A stretch of DNA of 64,000 nt from Bacteroidales bacterium (GCA_030690365.1 JAUYGX010000140.1:35174-99173), one strand, 5' to 3'. Positions 45,705 through 54,161 are shown, counted from the first letter of the stretch. The notes: a model not told the origin generated them from the sequence alone. Made by a program: numbers and translations.

Positions 45705-46166
45705 ATGAAAACAATGAAAAAAATAATGATGACGATGGCCGGGATCGCGCTTTTGGCCGGAGCAATATTAAGCGGATGCGAATCCTCAACTAAAAATGTT
45801 GAAAATGCACGTGAAAATCTACAGGATGCCAAAGAAAATGTAGTGGAAGCTAAGCTAGAACTAAACCAGGCATTACAGGATTCTATTCAGTCGTTTAGAA
45901 CTGATTTAGATCAACAAATCAGTAATTATGACAAGAGTATAGCTGAGCTGAAGACAAAAGTAGCTACCCGTAAAGAGGAGAATAAGGCTGCTTACGAAAA
46001 GGCATTGAACGATTTAGAATTAAAAAGCAAACAGCTAAAAAAGAATCTGAAAGAATATAAAGAGGACGGCCTTGATAATTGGACCTCCTTTAAAATGGAA
46101 TTTAAACACGATATGAATGAACTTGGTGAGGCCATAAGCGACTTAACCAAAAAAAACTTGAAGTAG
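45705..46166 (+). CDS. Coiled-coil lipoprotein
   Basis: A 153-residue lipoprotein (lipobox LSGC near residue 25). The mature protein is almost wholly helical with heptad-like Lys/Glu/Leu spacing (NARENLQDAKENVVEAKLELNQAL...), so a long coiled coil is expected. No family is recognised. It could be a periplasmic spacer or wall-linked envelope protein. It is the first gene after promoter-block copy 2 and may head a transcript running through the next several genes. Confidence 0.82.
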   Translation: MKTMKKIMMTMAGIALLAGAILSGCESSTKNVENARENLQDAKENVVEAKLELNQALQDSIQSFRTDLDQQISNYDKSIAELKTKVATRKEENKAAYEKALNDLELKSKQLKKNLKEYKEDGLDNWTSFKMEFKHDMNELGEAISDLTKKNLK

Positions 46167-46221
46167 AGTGAAATATCAACTGCTTTGAAACTGATCATTT
46201 ATAATAACTAACTACCATAAA

Positions 46222-46773
46222 ATGAAAAAAATCACTGTTTTACTACTGACCTTACTCATGATTGCCGGATTAAATTCTATGGCCCAGGAACGGGTGTATC
46301 CTGAAAAATTCGGAACCACTCTAAATCTGGGAATAGGATTGGGATATTACGGTTACGTAGAACATCCTTTGCCTGTTCTGCATGCCGACTTCGAATTTGA
46401 CGTTGTAAGGAATTTCACCCTGGCACCGTTTATCAACTTCTATACTTACAGAAATCAATACCATCACGACCAAAATTACTATTACTATTACGAAACCGTG
46501 ATTCCTATTGGTGTAAAGGCTACCTATTATTTTGATGAATTGCTAAAAGCAAATCCGCATTGGGATTTCTATCTGGCAGGTTCATTGGGGTTTGCCATCA
46601 GAAATTCGCACTGGGATGATGGGTACGACGGCGATGCGGATTATTTTCACGGAGCCAACCCTCTATACATCGATCTTCATATTGGATCGGAATACCACTT
46701 CAACAATAAACTGGGCGCTTATCTTGATTTGTCTACCGGAGTATCAACCATTGGCTTAGCCATTCACTTTTAA
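46222..46773 (+). CDS. Small outer-membrane beta-barrel protein
   Basis: A 183-residue protein with a signal peptide ending NSMAQ. The mature part has alternating hydrophobic/polar strands (GTTLNLGIGLGYYGYV, NFTLAPFINFYTYR, DFYLAGSLGFAIR, YIDLHIGSEYHF) and ends in GLAIHF, with an aromatic last residue as needed for barrel assembly. An eight-stranded barrel is likely. A tyrosine/histidine-rich loop sits near residue 80. Function unknown. Confidence 0.82.
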   Translation: MKKITVLLLTLLMIAGLNSMAQERVYPEKFGTTLNLGIGLGYYGYVEHPLPVLHADFEFDVVRNFTLAPFINFYTYRNQYHHDQNYYYYYETVIPIGVKATYYFDELLKANPHWDFYLAGSLGFAIRNSHWDDGYDGDADYFHGANPLYIDLHIGSEYHFNNKLGAYLDLSTGVSTIGLAIHF

Positions 46774-46785
46774 ACATTTTTTATC

Positions 46786-46938
46786 ATGGGAAATTTACTT
46801 TATATCATAGCCATCATACTGCTCATAGGCTGGGCCATCGGTTACTTTGCATACAGTGCCGGGGAAATGATTCACATTCTGCTGGTTATCGCGTTAATCG
46901 CGGTTCTATTCAGGTTAATTAGTGGAAGACGTGTTTAA
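46786..46938 (+). CDS. lmo0937/DUF5670-like membrane microprotein, copy A
   Basis: A 50-residue ORF (ATG at 46786, TAA at 46936-46938). It starts MGNLLYIIAIILLIGWAIGY and ends with a second helix and SGRRV, the pattern of lmo0937-family (DUF5670) two-helix membrane proteins. A paralogue with the same start and end lies at 53795. It fits between the barrel gene and the YtxH gene with short gaps, so co-transcription is likely. Confidence 0.87.
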   Translation: MGNLLYIIAIILLIGWAIGYFAYSAGEMIHILLVIALIAVLFRLISGRRV

Positions 46939-46969
46939 TACCAATGTTTAACTTTTAAATAAAATAACC

Positions 46970-47200
46970 ATGAACTCTGGAAAAGTATTTTTTGGCATAT
47001 TGGCCGGCCTTGCTGCCGGTGCTATGCTGGGACTGCTATTTGCACCTGAAAAGGGTTCAAATACCATCAAAAAGATAACCGAAAAGGGAGATGATTTTAT
47101 GGATGATCTGGATCAGAAATTCGATCGGTTTTTGGATATAATCAACCAAAAAATGGATCAGGTTTCAAAGGATATTTCCACTATTGCCAAGCACGATTAA
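46970..47200 (+). CDS. YtxH domain-containing protein
   Basis: A 76-residue protein. The N-terminal helix has the YtxH pattern (GILAGLAAGAMLGLLFAPEKGS), followed by an amphipathic helix rich in Asp, Lys and Phe (DDFMDDLDQKFDRFLDIINQKMDQV). YtxH-like proteins are membrane-associated, stress-linked and of unknown mechanism. It follows copy A of the lmo0937-like gene by 31 bp. Confidence 0.88.
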   Translation: MNSGKVFFGILAGLAAGAMLGLLFAPEKGSNTIKKITEKGDDFMDDLDQKFDRFLDIINQKMDQVSKDISTIAKHD

Positions 47201-47326
47201 CAAGGTCAATTGTATTGTGGGGAATCTTTCGGCAGTCAATCCGAACCGGAAGGAACACGAATTGCATTGTCTTGTTTATTAAGCAATCGATAGTATTCTG
47301 TATCACCAAAATGAACTCTAAATGCA

Positions 47327-48430
47327 ATGAAAGATAAGTTTACAACACTTCCTTTTTATGTAAAGGCATCGCTGTTTTTTGTAGGATTATATACAGTGGT
47401 CTCCATCCTGTCTATAACACAAAGCATCGTTGTACCGCTTATTTTTGCCCTTATTATTGCCATTGTTCTTCACCCGGTTGTCAACTTTTTTGTAAAAATA
47501 AAAGTCAACAGGATAATTGCTATTGTTATTACCTTAATATTAACCATTGCAGTGATTGGCGGATTCGGCACTTTGCTGTTTTCACAGGCTGTTTTATTTA
47601 GTGAATCGTGGCCTGAATTTGTCGTTAAATTTACCGAGTTATTTAACGAATCGGTATCATGGGCATCCGGCTATTTTGATATCAGTCCTCACAAAATCGA
47701 GGCGTGGGTTACGAAAACCAAAGGAGAAATGTTCAACACCGACGGTACTGCCATCAAGAATACGATTGTCAGTTTAGGAAGCGGCGCTGTGGTTATGTTC
47801 GTTATACCTGTATATACTTTTCTGTTTTTATATTACAAACCGTTGCTGATGGAATTTTTTCACAAACTATTTAGCGAAAAAAACCACAGTGCTGTTGGTG
47901 AAGTGATTAACCAGATAAAAACAGTTGTTCAACGTTATCTTGTAGGTCTTGTTCTTGAAGTTATCATCATTGCCGTGCTTAATTCTGTAGGGCTGTTGAT
48001 ACTTGGAATAGATTACGCCATCCTGCTTGGTATTATCGGGGCTTTGCTCAACCTCATTCCGTATATCGGAGGCATTGTAGCAGTGGCATTGCCCATGATG
48101 ATTGCCATTGTTACCACTTCCACACCTATGAACGCATTGTATGTTTTGGGCATTTACTATTTCATTCAGATCGTCGACAACAACTACATTGTTCCTAAAA
48201 TAGTGGCGTCACAAGTTCGAATCAACGCCATGGTCTCCATCGTTGCCATTTTTGCATTTGGACTATTGTGGGGCATTCCGGGTATGTTTCTGTCGATTCC
48301 ACTTATTGCCATTGTTAAAGTTATATTCGACCACTTTGAATCATTAAAGCCCTGGGGCTTTATCTTAGGCGACACCATGCCTGGAGTGAGTCTGTTTAAA
48401 CTTAAAATCAAAAAGAAGAAGTCAATCTGA
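47327..48430 (+). CDS. AI-2E family transporter (YdiK/TqsA-like permease)
   Basis: A 367-residue inner-membrane protein with about eight helices. Family features include the N-terminal hairpin (VPLIFALIIAIVLHPVVNFF), the central amphipathic region, and the C-terminal GIDYAILLGIIGALLNLIPYIGGIVAVALPM with DNNYIVPKIVASQVRINAMVSIVAIF. Members move small molecules or ions; AI-2 export is shown for only a few, so the substrate here is open. It lies in the envelope/stress gene run. Confidence 0.92.
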   Translation: MKDKFTTLPFYVKASLFFVGLYTVVSILSITQSIVVPLIFALIIAIVLHPVVNFFVKIKVNRIIAIVITLILTIAVIGGFGTLLFSQAVLFSESWPEFVVKFTELFNESVSWASGYFDISPHKIEAWVTKTKGEMFNTDGTAIKNTIVSLGSGAVVMFVIPVYTFLFLYYKPLLMEFFHKLFSEKNHSAVGEVINQIKTVVQRYLVGLVLEVIIIAVLNSVGLLILGIDYAILLGIIGALLNLIPYIGGIVAVALPMMIAIVTTSTPMNALYVLGIYYFIQIVDNNYIVPKIVASQVRINAMVSIVAIFAFGLLWGIPGMFLSIPLIAIVKVIFDHFESLKPWGFILGDTMPGVSLFKLKIKKKKSI

Positions 48431-48478
48431 AGTTAATCATCCTCCAATTTATCTGTGAGATTATATGAGAGCTAAGGC

Positions 48479-49318
48479 ATGAAGAATCCAATTCCTGTAA
48501 TAAAAATAAAAAGCTACGCTACCGGGAAATCCGTCATTATCAGGAAGAAAACGATAGAAAAAACCCTGTTTCTTACTGAGTTTTTTGCCGACCTGGGAAA
48601 TATGTCCATCTTCGTAAAGGATGTTTTTAAAGAAACGTTTTCACGTGATTTCGAATTCAGAGAATTCCTACGTCAGTGTTACGAAATCGGGAACAAATCG
48701 TTGCCGCTGATTGCCATAACCGGTGCCATTATGGGTGTAGTACTTACAATACAATCGCGGCCAGCACTTGAAGAATTTGGTGCAGTTACGATGCTTCCAG
48801 GCATGGTTGCGGTTTCGCTTATTCGCGAAATTGGGCCTGTAATTACGGCCTTAATCCTGGCTGGCAAAATTGGTTCTGGTATGGGTGCTGAGCTGGGGTC
48901 GATGAAAGTGTCGGAGCAGATAGATGCCATGGAAGTGTCGGCAACCAACCCAATGAGGTATTTGGTTGTTACACGGGTGCTTGCTGCTACATTAATGGTG
49001 CCTATCCTGGTTTTATTTGCCGACACATTTGGTTTGTTTGGAAGCTGGGTAGGCGTGAACATAAAAGGGGATGTAAGTTTTGTTTTGTTCCTTTCTCAGG
49101 CATTTGGTTCTGTTGAATTTTTAGATTTCTTTCCAGCACTGATTAAATCGTTTTTCTTTGGAAGTGTGATTGGCCTGGTAGGTTGTTACAAGGGATTTAC
49201 TGCCGGACGAGGTACCGAAAGTGTAGGAGTGGCAGCCAATTCAGCGGTTGTTTTGGCCTCACTGCTCGTCATTGTTGTTGATTTGATTGCGGTACAATTA
49301 ACAGATATGCTGTCATGA
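48479..49318 (+). CDS. mlaE: MlaE family lipid ABC transporter permease
   Basis: A 279-residue permease of the MlaE type. Signature segments are GNKSLPLIAITGAIMGVVLTIQS, LPGMVAVSLIREIGPVITALILAGKIGSGMGAELGSMKVSEQIDAMEVSA and the C-terminal GCYKGFTAGRGTESVGVAANSAVV. With MlaF and MlaD it forms an inner-membrane phospholipid transporter that maintains outer-membrane lipid asymmetry. It overlaps mlaF by 4 bp. No mlaB, mlaC or mlaA gene is adjacent. Confidence 0.94.
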   Translation: MKNPIPVIKIKSYATGKSVIIRKKTIEKTLFLTEFFADLGNMSIFVKDVFKETFSRDFEFREFLRQCYEIGNKSLPLIAITGAIMGVVLTIQSRPALEEFGAVTMLPGMVAVSLIREIGPVITALILAGKIGSGMGAELGSMKVSEQIDAMEVSATNPMRYLVVTRVLAATLMVPILVLFADTFGLFGSWVGVNIKGDVSFVLFLSQAFGSVEFLDFFPALIKSFFFGSVIGLVGCYKGFTAGRGTESVGVAANSAVVLASLLVIVVDLIAVQLTDMLS

Positions 49319-50097
49319 AAAATCTACAAAAACAACCAAATTCACCTGTTTCCAACGAATCGAAGGTTGCTGGGAAGATGATTGAAATGACCGGACTAAG
49401 AAAAGGTTTCGGCACTCAGGAAGTGCTAAAGGATGTGAGTTTGAAACTATTTAGTGGCGAAAACCTGGTGATACTTGGCAAATCCGGATCGGGTAAGTCT
49501 GTATTAATACAATGCATTGTAAGGCTTTTAATTCCCGATGAAGGAACCATTGAAGTGCTTGGCCGTGATGTGAATTCATTAAACAAGCAGGAACTGGATG
49601 AACTAAGGAAGAAAATCGGTTTTCTTTTCCAGGGTGGAGCCTTATACGATTCAATGACGGTGAAAGAAAACCTGGAGTTTCCACTGCGACGCATCAACAA
49701 ACAACTTACTGAGAAAGAAATCATTGAAAAAGTAAATGAAGCTCTCGAAAATGTAGGATTGGCAGAGGCATTAAACAAAATGCCTTCGCAACTTTCGGGC
49801 GGAATGCGCAAACGAATTAGTTTGGCACGAACCATCGTAGTCGACCCTTTAATTATGCTTTACGATGAACCTACTACCGGACTCGACCCGGTGACTTCCG
49901 ATGAAATTAGCGCCCTTATCAATGAGGTGCAGAAGAAATATAAAACCGCCTCCATTATTATTACCCACGACATTGAATGCGCGAAAGCAACTGCCGACCG
50001 CATTCTGATGTTGCAGGATGGGGAGGTGTACAAAGAGGGCAAAATAGCCGACTTCCAACATTCAAATGACCCCATTATCAAGTCATTCTTTAAATAG
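49315..50097 (+). CDS. mlaF: MlaF family ABC transporter ATP-binding protein
   Basis: A 260-residue ATPase. Walker A is GKSGSGKS (55-62), the Q-loop is FLFQGGALYDSMTVKENLEFP, the signature is LSGGMRKRISLAR, and Walker B is LIMLYDEPTTGLDP, followed by the H-loop IITHDIE. 'FQGGALYDSM' and 'GGMRKR' are typical for the MlaF/TTG2A branch. An extra 20 polar residues lie before the domain. Its start overlaps mlaE. Confidence 0.95.
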   Translation: MKNLQKQPNSPVSNESKVAGKMIEMTGLRKGFGTQEVLKDVSLKLFSGENLVILGKSGSGKSVLIQCIVRLLIPDEGTIEVLGRDVNSLNKQELDELRKKIGFLFQGGALYDSMTVKENLEFPLRRINKQLTEKEIIEKVNEALENVGLAEALNKMPSQLSGGMRKRISLARTIVVDPLIMLYDEPTTGLDPVTSDEISALINEVQKKYKTASIIITHDIECAKATADRILMLQDGEVYKEGKIADFQHSNDPIIKSFFK

Positions 50098-50137
50098 CCC
50101 GGCATGACAAATTATTTCATTTTAAAAGGAAACCGAT

Positions 50138-50851
50138 ATGAAATCAACAAAATTTAAAGTCCGTTTAGGCATGTTTGTAGCCGGTGGATTTTTACTGCTC
50201 GCATTGGCCATATTCATGATTGGCCGGCAGAAAAACTTATTCAATCCTGTATTTACCATTTATGCCAATTTCTATAATGTAAGCGGGTTGCAGGTTGGCA
50301 ACACCATCCGTTTTTCAGGGATCAATGTAGGAACGGTTGACAACATTAAAATCGTTAACGACTCAACTGTAAAGGTGGACATGATTGTTGAAAAAAAGAT
50401 CCAGCGTTTTATTAAAAAAGATAGTGAGGTTGCCATAGGTTCTGAAGGAATTATAGGCGACCGGGTGCTAATCATTACCCAAGGCAGCACCAACGTGCCA
50501 TCAATAAAAGAAAGACAATATCTCAGTTCAGTAGAACCTGTTGAGATGGATGCAATTATGGCAAGTCTGGAAGTTACCGCATTAAATGCTGAGGTTATAT
50601 CACAACAACTGGTTGAAATTATGATGAACATTAACGATGGAAAAGGCTTGATTGGAATGCTCATTCAGGATACAACCATCGCACGTAATATCGATCAAAC
50701 CATTATCAATCTTAAAGCAAGCAGCAAAGGCCTGGATGAAAATATGGATGCAGTAAAGGGCAGTTGGCTACTCAGAGGCTATTATAAACGACAGGCCAGG
50801 AAAGCCGAAAAAGCGAAGCAGGAAAAGTTGGATGAAAATAAAACCGATTAA
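50138..50851 (+). CDS. mlaD: MCE domain (MlaD family) protein
   Basis: A 237-residue membrane-anchored protein: a basic start and one helix (RLGMFVAGGFLLLALAIFMIG), then one MCE domain (about 40-120, YANFYNVSGLQVGNTIRFSGINVGTVDNI, with GDRVLIIT near its end), then a helical tail ending in a Lys/Glu-rich stretch. MCE domains form hexameric rings that carry lipids between membranes. It completes the MlaE-F-D set, 40 bp after mlaF. Confidence 0.93.
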   Translation: MKSTKFKVRLGMFVAGGFLLLALAIFMIGRQKNLFNPVFTIYANFYNVSGLQVGNTIRFSGINVGTVDNIKIVNDSTVKVDMIVEKKIQRFIKKDSEVAIGSEGIIGDRVLIITQGSTNVPSIKERQYLSSVEPVEMDAIMASLEVTALNAEVISQQLVEIMMNINDGKGLIGMLIQDTTIARNIDQTIINLKASSKGLDENMDAVKGSWLLRGYYKRQARKAEKAKQEKLDENKTD

Positions 50852-50866
50852 CTAAAATCACTTGAA

Positions 50867-51055
50867 ATGAAAAAAGTTAAATTTCTTATCGCGCTGATAG
50901 TTTGCATGGTTCTCTTCTTTGGCACAAGCTCATGTATCGCTCTTGGCCCTCGCCATCATGGTCAGAAAACACCCAGGGGATGGAACAAAAATTCAAATAA
51001 CCCACACCATCACAACACAACAAACCCCGGACATACAAAGAAGAAACATAAGTAG
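50867..51055 (+). CDS. Histidine-rich small lipoprotein
   Basis: A 62-residue protein: a basic start, hydrophobic FLIALIVCMVLFFGTSSC with a probable lipobox Cys at 23, then a mature tail of about 40 residues rich in His, Asn, Lys and Pro (HHGQK, HHHN, HTKKKHK). Metal binding is possible. Very similar short His/Lys-rich proteins are common in Bacteroidota and often lack any reliable name. It lies 15 bp after mlaD, so it belongs to the same transcript. Confidence 0.7.
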   Translation: MKKVKFLIALIVCMVLFFGTSSCIALGPRHHGQKTPRGWNKNSNNPHHHNTTNPGHTKKKHK

Positions 51056-51208
51056 TGTTTGCAAGAAAACCCCACAAATTCACTACCAATCAATAAACTG
51101 GCTATAGTCTCTTTGGAATTAAGTATTTATTACGGGTTTATTACATATTTAAGCAGACACGATAACAGACTCAAATCCAGAACCCCAATGTATTTTCCTA
51201 TCCCAAAT

Positions 51209-51274
51209 GTGTGAATTTTGCAAACATTCACACTAATTGTGTAACCCGATACAGATAGGAATGGAACACCTTTG
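51209..51274 (+). promoter_or_regulatory. Shared 66-bp promoter block, copy 3 (DUF3494 lipoprotein)
   Basis: GTGTGAAT at 51209, TTGCAA at 51218 and GTGTAA at 51239 (21 bp apart, each one or two bases off ATGTAA), and TTTG at 51271. The 27-bp spacing is kept. It ends 38 bp before the start codon. Confidence 0.8.
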
Positions 51275-51312
51275 CCGCGTAATAATATTATTACAAACCA
51301 AATATAAATAGT

Positions 51313-52092
51313 ATGAAACTATTAAAATTACTTCCAATCACCGCAATCCTGTTAGCCGGATTAATGTCAAGTTGTGAAAAAAAAATGGACACCAAATCCT
51401 TTAACCAATTATCTGATTCAAAAACAAAATCGGATGTCGTGCCTCAACAGGTTGTAAACCTTGGCGTAGCTGGCGATTTCGTTATCTTGTCAAAAACCGG
51501 GATTACCAGTGTTTATAAATCTTCTATTTTAGGTGATATTGGAACAAGCCCAATCACCGGTGCCGCCATGACATTAAGTTGTGGGGAAGTAACAGGTTCT
51601 ATATTCTCAGTTGATGCTGCAGGCCCGGCTTGCAAAGTTACAAATGCTACCAGATTAGGAATTGCTGTACTTGATATGCAAGCAGCCTACACAGACGCAG
51701 CAGGAAGATCTAATCCTGATTACTTGAATTTAGGCGCAGGAACCATTGGTAGTATAACCCTTTTACCTGGTCTTTACAAATGGTCGAGCTCTGTTAACAT
51801 CCCAACAGATATCACTATTTCTGGTAACTCTACAGATATTTTTATTTTCCAGGTTGCAGGGACCCTAAATATGAGCTCTGGAGTAAGAGTTACTTTAGAT
51901 GGTGGTGTTCAGGCTAAAAATATATTCTGGGTGGTAAGCGATGCCGTAACTTTCGGAACGACCAGTCATTTTGAAGGAATCATTCTAGGACAAACGGGTA
52001 TTAATATGAAAACAGGCGCAACTATGACTGGTAGAATGTTAGCTCAAACTGCTGTAACCCTTCAAATGAGTACAGTTACCCAACCAGAATAA
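51313..52092 (+). CDS. DUF3494 (ice-binding-like) lipoprotein
   Basis: A 259-residue protein with lipobox MSSC near residue 21. The rest is one DUF3494 beta-solenoid domain: LGVAGDFVILSKTGIT, SSILGDIGTSPITG, LLPGLYKWSSSV, DIFIFQVAGTL, GGVQAKNIFWVVSDAVTFG, and FEGIILGQTGINMKTGATMTGRMLAQTAVTL. DUF3494 includes bacterial ice-binding proteins and adhesins, but many members are not ice-binding. Being lipid-anchored and controlled by the shared promoter block, it is more likely an envelope coat or adhesion protein. Confidence 0.93.
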   Translation: MKLLKLLPITAILLAGLMSSCEKKMDTKSFNQLSDSKTKSDVVPQQVVNLGVAGDFVILSKTGITSVYKSSILGDIGTSPITGAAMTLSCGEVTGSIFSVDAAGPACKVTNATRLGIAVLDMQAAYTDAAGRSNPDYLNLGAGTIGSITLLPGLYKWSSSVNIPTDITISGNSTDIFIFQVAGTLNMSSGVRVTLDGGVQAKNIFWVVSDAVTFGTTSHFEGIILGQTGINMKTGATMTGRMLAQTAVTLQMSTVTQPE

Positions 52093-52116
52093 AACTAAAT
52101 AAATCTTTTAAAAAAG

Positions 52117-52148
52117 GCTGCCTGAAATCATCTTCAGGCAGCTTTTTT
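52117..52148 (+). terminator. Rho-independent terminator after the DUF3494 lipoprotein
   Basis: A 9-bp perfect stem (GCTGCCTGA/TCAGGCAGC) with an 8-base loop is followed by six T and preceded by A residues. It isolates the DUF3494 gene from the next promoter block. Confidence 0.92.
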
Positions 52149-52170
52149 GCGTTAAGAACCGAAACCCAAT

Positions 52171-52236
52171 GTGTGAATGATGTAACTAATTTACATAGTT
52201 ATGTAACACAAATCATTTCATTGGTGCTCAACTTTG
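52171..52236 (+). promoter_or_regulatory. Shared 66-bp promoter block, copy 4 (OmpA-like gene)
   Basis: GTGTGAAT at 52171, perfect ATGTAA at 52180 and 52201 (21 bp), TTTG at 52233 (27 bp). It begins 22 bp after the terminator and ends 56 bp before the start codon. Confidence 0.88.
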
Positions 52237-52292
52237 CACCTTCATTAAATCTGTAAAAAAAGTCTAACGATTATCTACCTAAATTTAAAGAA

Positions 52293-53090
52293 ATGAAAAA
52301 AACCATCCTCCCCTTAGTGTTCGTGTCGCTGATGTTTGGCCTGTGGCTTACATCCTGTGTGCCCACTAAGAAATTAACCGAATCAGAAGCCAAAGTGAAC
52401 CAGCTTGAAAGTGACAGCGTCAAAACCCACAATCTGTTAAATGATTGTAACGCTCAGGTAAAAGAACTCAACCAAGACAAATCAACATTGGAAAATCAAA
52501 ATCAGGTGGGTAAGAATAACCTGCAAACGCTGGCTGACGAATCGAACCTGACCATTAAGGATCAGGCCACAAGGCTACAAAGGCTTGAGGATATCATTCA
52601 GAACCAAAGGAATATCATGACCAATCTCAAAAACTCCATCTCCGAAGCCCTGATAAATTATGAAGCAGATGAACTTTCTGTTTATCAAAAGAATGGCAAT
52701 GTTTACGTGTCGCTCTAGGATAAACTACTGTTTAAATCAGGTAGTGATGTGGTAGACCCCAAAGGAAATGAAGCACTTAAAACGCTTGCCCTTGTGCTGA
52801 ATACCACCAAGGATATCAATGTGATCATTCAAGGCCATACCGACAATGTTCCCATTAGCACAAGCAAGTATGAGGACAATTGGGATCTGAGTACCGCCAG
52901 GGCGACAAGCATTGTGCGAATTTTAACCATCGACAATGGCTTTGATACAGCACGTATTACTGCCTCAGGGAAAGGTCAATTCCAACCCGTACAGACCAAT
53001 GAAACTGATGCCGGTCGTGCAGGAAACAGAAGAACTGAAGTCATTTTATCGCCCAACCTGGAAGAGCTTTACAAAGTACTGAATCAATAA
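52293..53090 (+). pseudogene. OmpA-family lipoprotein interrupted by an in-frame TAG
   Basis: The N-terminal half (52293-52715) is a lipoprotein (lipobox LTSC near residue 22) with a coiled coil. It stops at an amber codon at 52716-52718. The same frame goes on without a break to 53090 and gives a complete OmpA domain: FKSGSDVVDPKGNEAL, IIQGHTDNVPI, NWDLSTARATSIVRIL and GKGQFQPV, with NRRTEVIL. Together they form one normal protein of 265 residues, except that TAG replaces a sense codon just before DKLLF. Possible reasons are a nonsense mutation, an assembly error, or read-through. A GTG at 52749 could restart translation but would lack a signal peptide. Confidence 0.85.
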
Positions 53091-53100
53091 ATCACTAAAA

Positions 53101-53622
53101 ATGAAAACTTTAAAGCTCATTGCTGCAGGTTTGATTCTGTTTATTGCGGGTGTGCTACAGGCGCAGGTAACTATCAATGTAAACGTTGGTTCGCCACCTT
53201 TATGGGGCCCGGTGGGATATACCGATGTGCGCTATTACTACCTGCCCGATGTGGAAGCCTACTACGATATCGAAACGTCAATGTTTATTTATTACGGAAA
53301 TGGCAGATGGATTCGCAAATCGCACCTACCCTATCAGTACAGAGGCTATGATTTGTATCATGGATACAAGGTGGTACTAACAGACTTTCACGGCAACGAT
53401 CCGTACTCACATTTTAAGGAACATAGAGTAAAATATGTAAAAGGGTATCGTGGACAAGAACAAAAAACCATTGGCGATAGACCCGGAAAAAGTCGCTATA
53501 AAGCGAAATATCAGTCAAAAAACGAGCGACAGTATCGCAATGCAAACAGCAGCAGATCTGGACGCGATAAAGACAGAGGGAAAAGCCACGACAACAAAGG
53601 TGGGAAAAAGAAGCACAGATAG
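53101..53622 (+). CDS. Secreted basic protein of unknown function
   Basis: A 173-residue protein with a signal peptide ending near GVLQAQ. The middle (about 25-100) is aromatic and rich in Tyr (YTDVRYYYLPDVEAYYDIETSMFIYYGNGRW), which resembles small Tyr-rich domains seen in Bacteroidota secreted proteins. From about 105 the tail is strongly basic and probably disordered (RGQEQKTIGDRPGKSRYKAK...). It begins 10 bp after the OmpA stop codon, so it is probably in the same transcript. Confidence 0.78.
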   Translation: MKTLKLIAAGLILFIAGVLQAQVTINVNVGSPPLWGPVGYTDVRYYYLPDVEAYYDIETSMFIYYGNGRWIRKSHLPYQYRGYDLYHGYKVVLTDFHGNDPYSHFKEHRVKYVKGYRGQEQKTIGDRPGKSRYKAKYQSKNERQYRNANSSRSGRDKDRGKSHDNKGGKKKHR

Positions 53623-53640
53623 CTGATTGCCCATGTATTA

Positions 53641-53673
53641 AAACCGTTACACAAACCTTGTAACGGTTTTTTT
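53641..53673 (+). terminator. Rho-independent terminator after the basic secreted protein
   Basis: A 10-bp stem (AAACCGTTAC/GTAACGGTTT) with a 9-base loop runs into a T tract. Copy 5 of the promoter block begins 19 bp further on. Confidence 0.9.
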
Positions 53674-53691
53674 GTAGGGAGATGCGAAAAG

Positions 53692-53757
53692 GTGTGAATG
53701 ATGTAACTTTAAACCAGAATTATGTAATGCATTCACCTCGTAAGATGATGACCTTTG
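53692..53757 (+). promoter_or_regulatory. Shared 66-bp promoter block, copy 5 (lmo0937-like copy B)
   Basis: GTGTGAAT at 53692, ATGTAA at 53701 and 53722 (21 bp), TTTG at 53754 (27 bp). The two half-sites extend to GAATGATGTAA and GAATTATGTAA, the clearest direct repeat of the set. It ends 37 bp before the start codon. Confidence 0.9.
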
Positions 53758-53794
53758 TTGAGTAAAAACACCTTTACGCTAAAAGTACAAAATC

Positions 53795-53956
53795 ATGGGA
53801 AATCTACTTTACATCATTGCCGTCATTTTAATTATTGCCTGGCTTATTGGGTTTGTTGGCTATAGCGCTTCAGGCGGTGGCCTTATCCACATCTTATTGG
53901 TTATTGCCGCTATCGCTGTTCTGGTAAGAATTATCCAGGGAAGAAGAATCCTCTAA
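53795..53956 (+). CDS. lmo0937/DUF5670-like membrane microprotein, copy B
   Basis: A 53-residue two-helix protein (ATG 53795, TAA ends 53956). It opens MGNLLYIIAVILIIAWLIGF and ends QGRRIL. It is a clear paralogue of the ORF at 46786, sharing MGNLLYIIA, IHILLVIA and a GRR end. It lies directly behind promoter-block copy 5, linking this family to the regulon. Confidence 0.88.
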   Translation: MGNLLYIIAVILIIAWLIGFVGYSASGGGLIHILLVIAAIAVLVRIIQGRRIL

Positions 53957-53966
53957 AACTACCCTT

Positions 53967-54161
53967 ATGAATCTCAAAAGAATATTTGGAGCCTTGCTCA
54001 CCGTGTTGGGAATTGGTGCCCTGATCTATGCCGCAGTCATATTTGTATCGGCTTCATCCGGTACCAATAATATCAAAGCATTGATTATATACGGCGCACT
54101 TGGCCTGTTGTTTTTCATCGCCGGCATCAGTCTGGTGCGTACCACAAAAGATGAATCATAA
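53967..54161 (+). CDS. Small two-helix membrane protein
   Basis: A 64-residue hydrophobic protein with helices at about 5-29 (IFGALLTVLGIGALIYAAVIFV) and 38-57 (ALIIYGALGLLFFIAGISLV), a Ser/Asn turn and a charged tail (RTTKDES). No named family is recognised. It starts 10 bp after lmo0937-like copy B, so the two are one transcript under promoter-block copy 5. Confidence 0.82.
   Translation: MNLKRIFGALLTVLGIGALIYAAVIFVSASSGTNNIKALIIYGALGLLFFIAGISLVRTTKDES

Noticed and set aside
51313..52092. Firm naming of the DUF3494 proteins as antifreeze proteins
   Set aside because: The fold family is clear, but ice-binding cannot be read from the family alone, and their context points to general envelope roles.
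52749..53090. A separate small OmpA gene starting at GTG 52749
   Set aside because: It has no signal peptide, starts inside the OmpA domain, and is in the same frame as the upstream half. One interrupted gene is the simpler reading.
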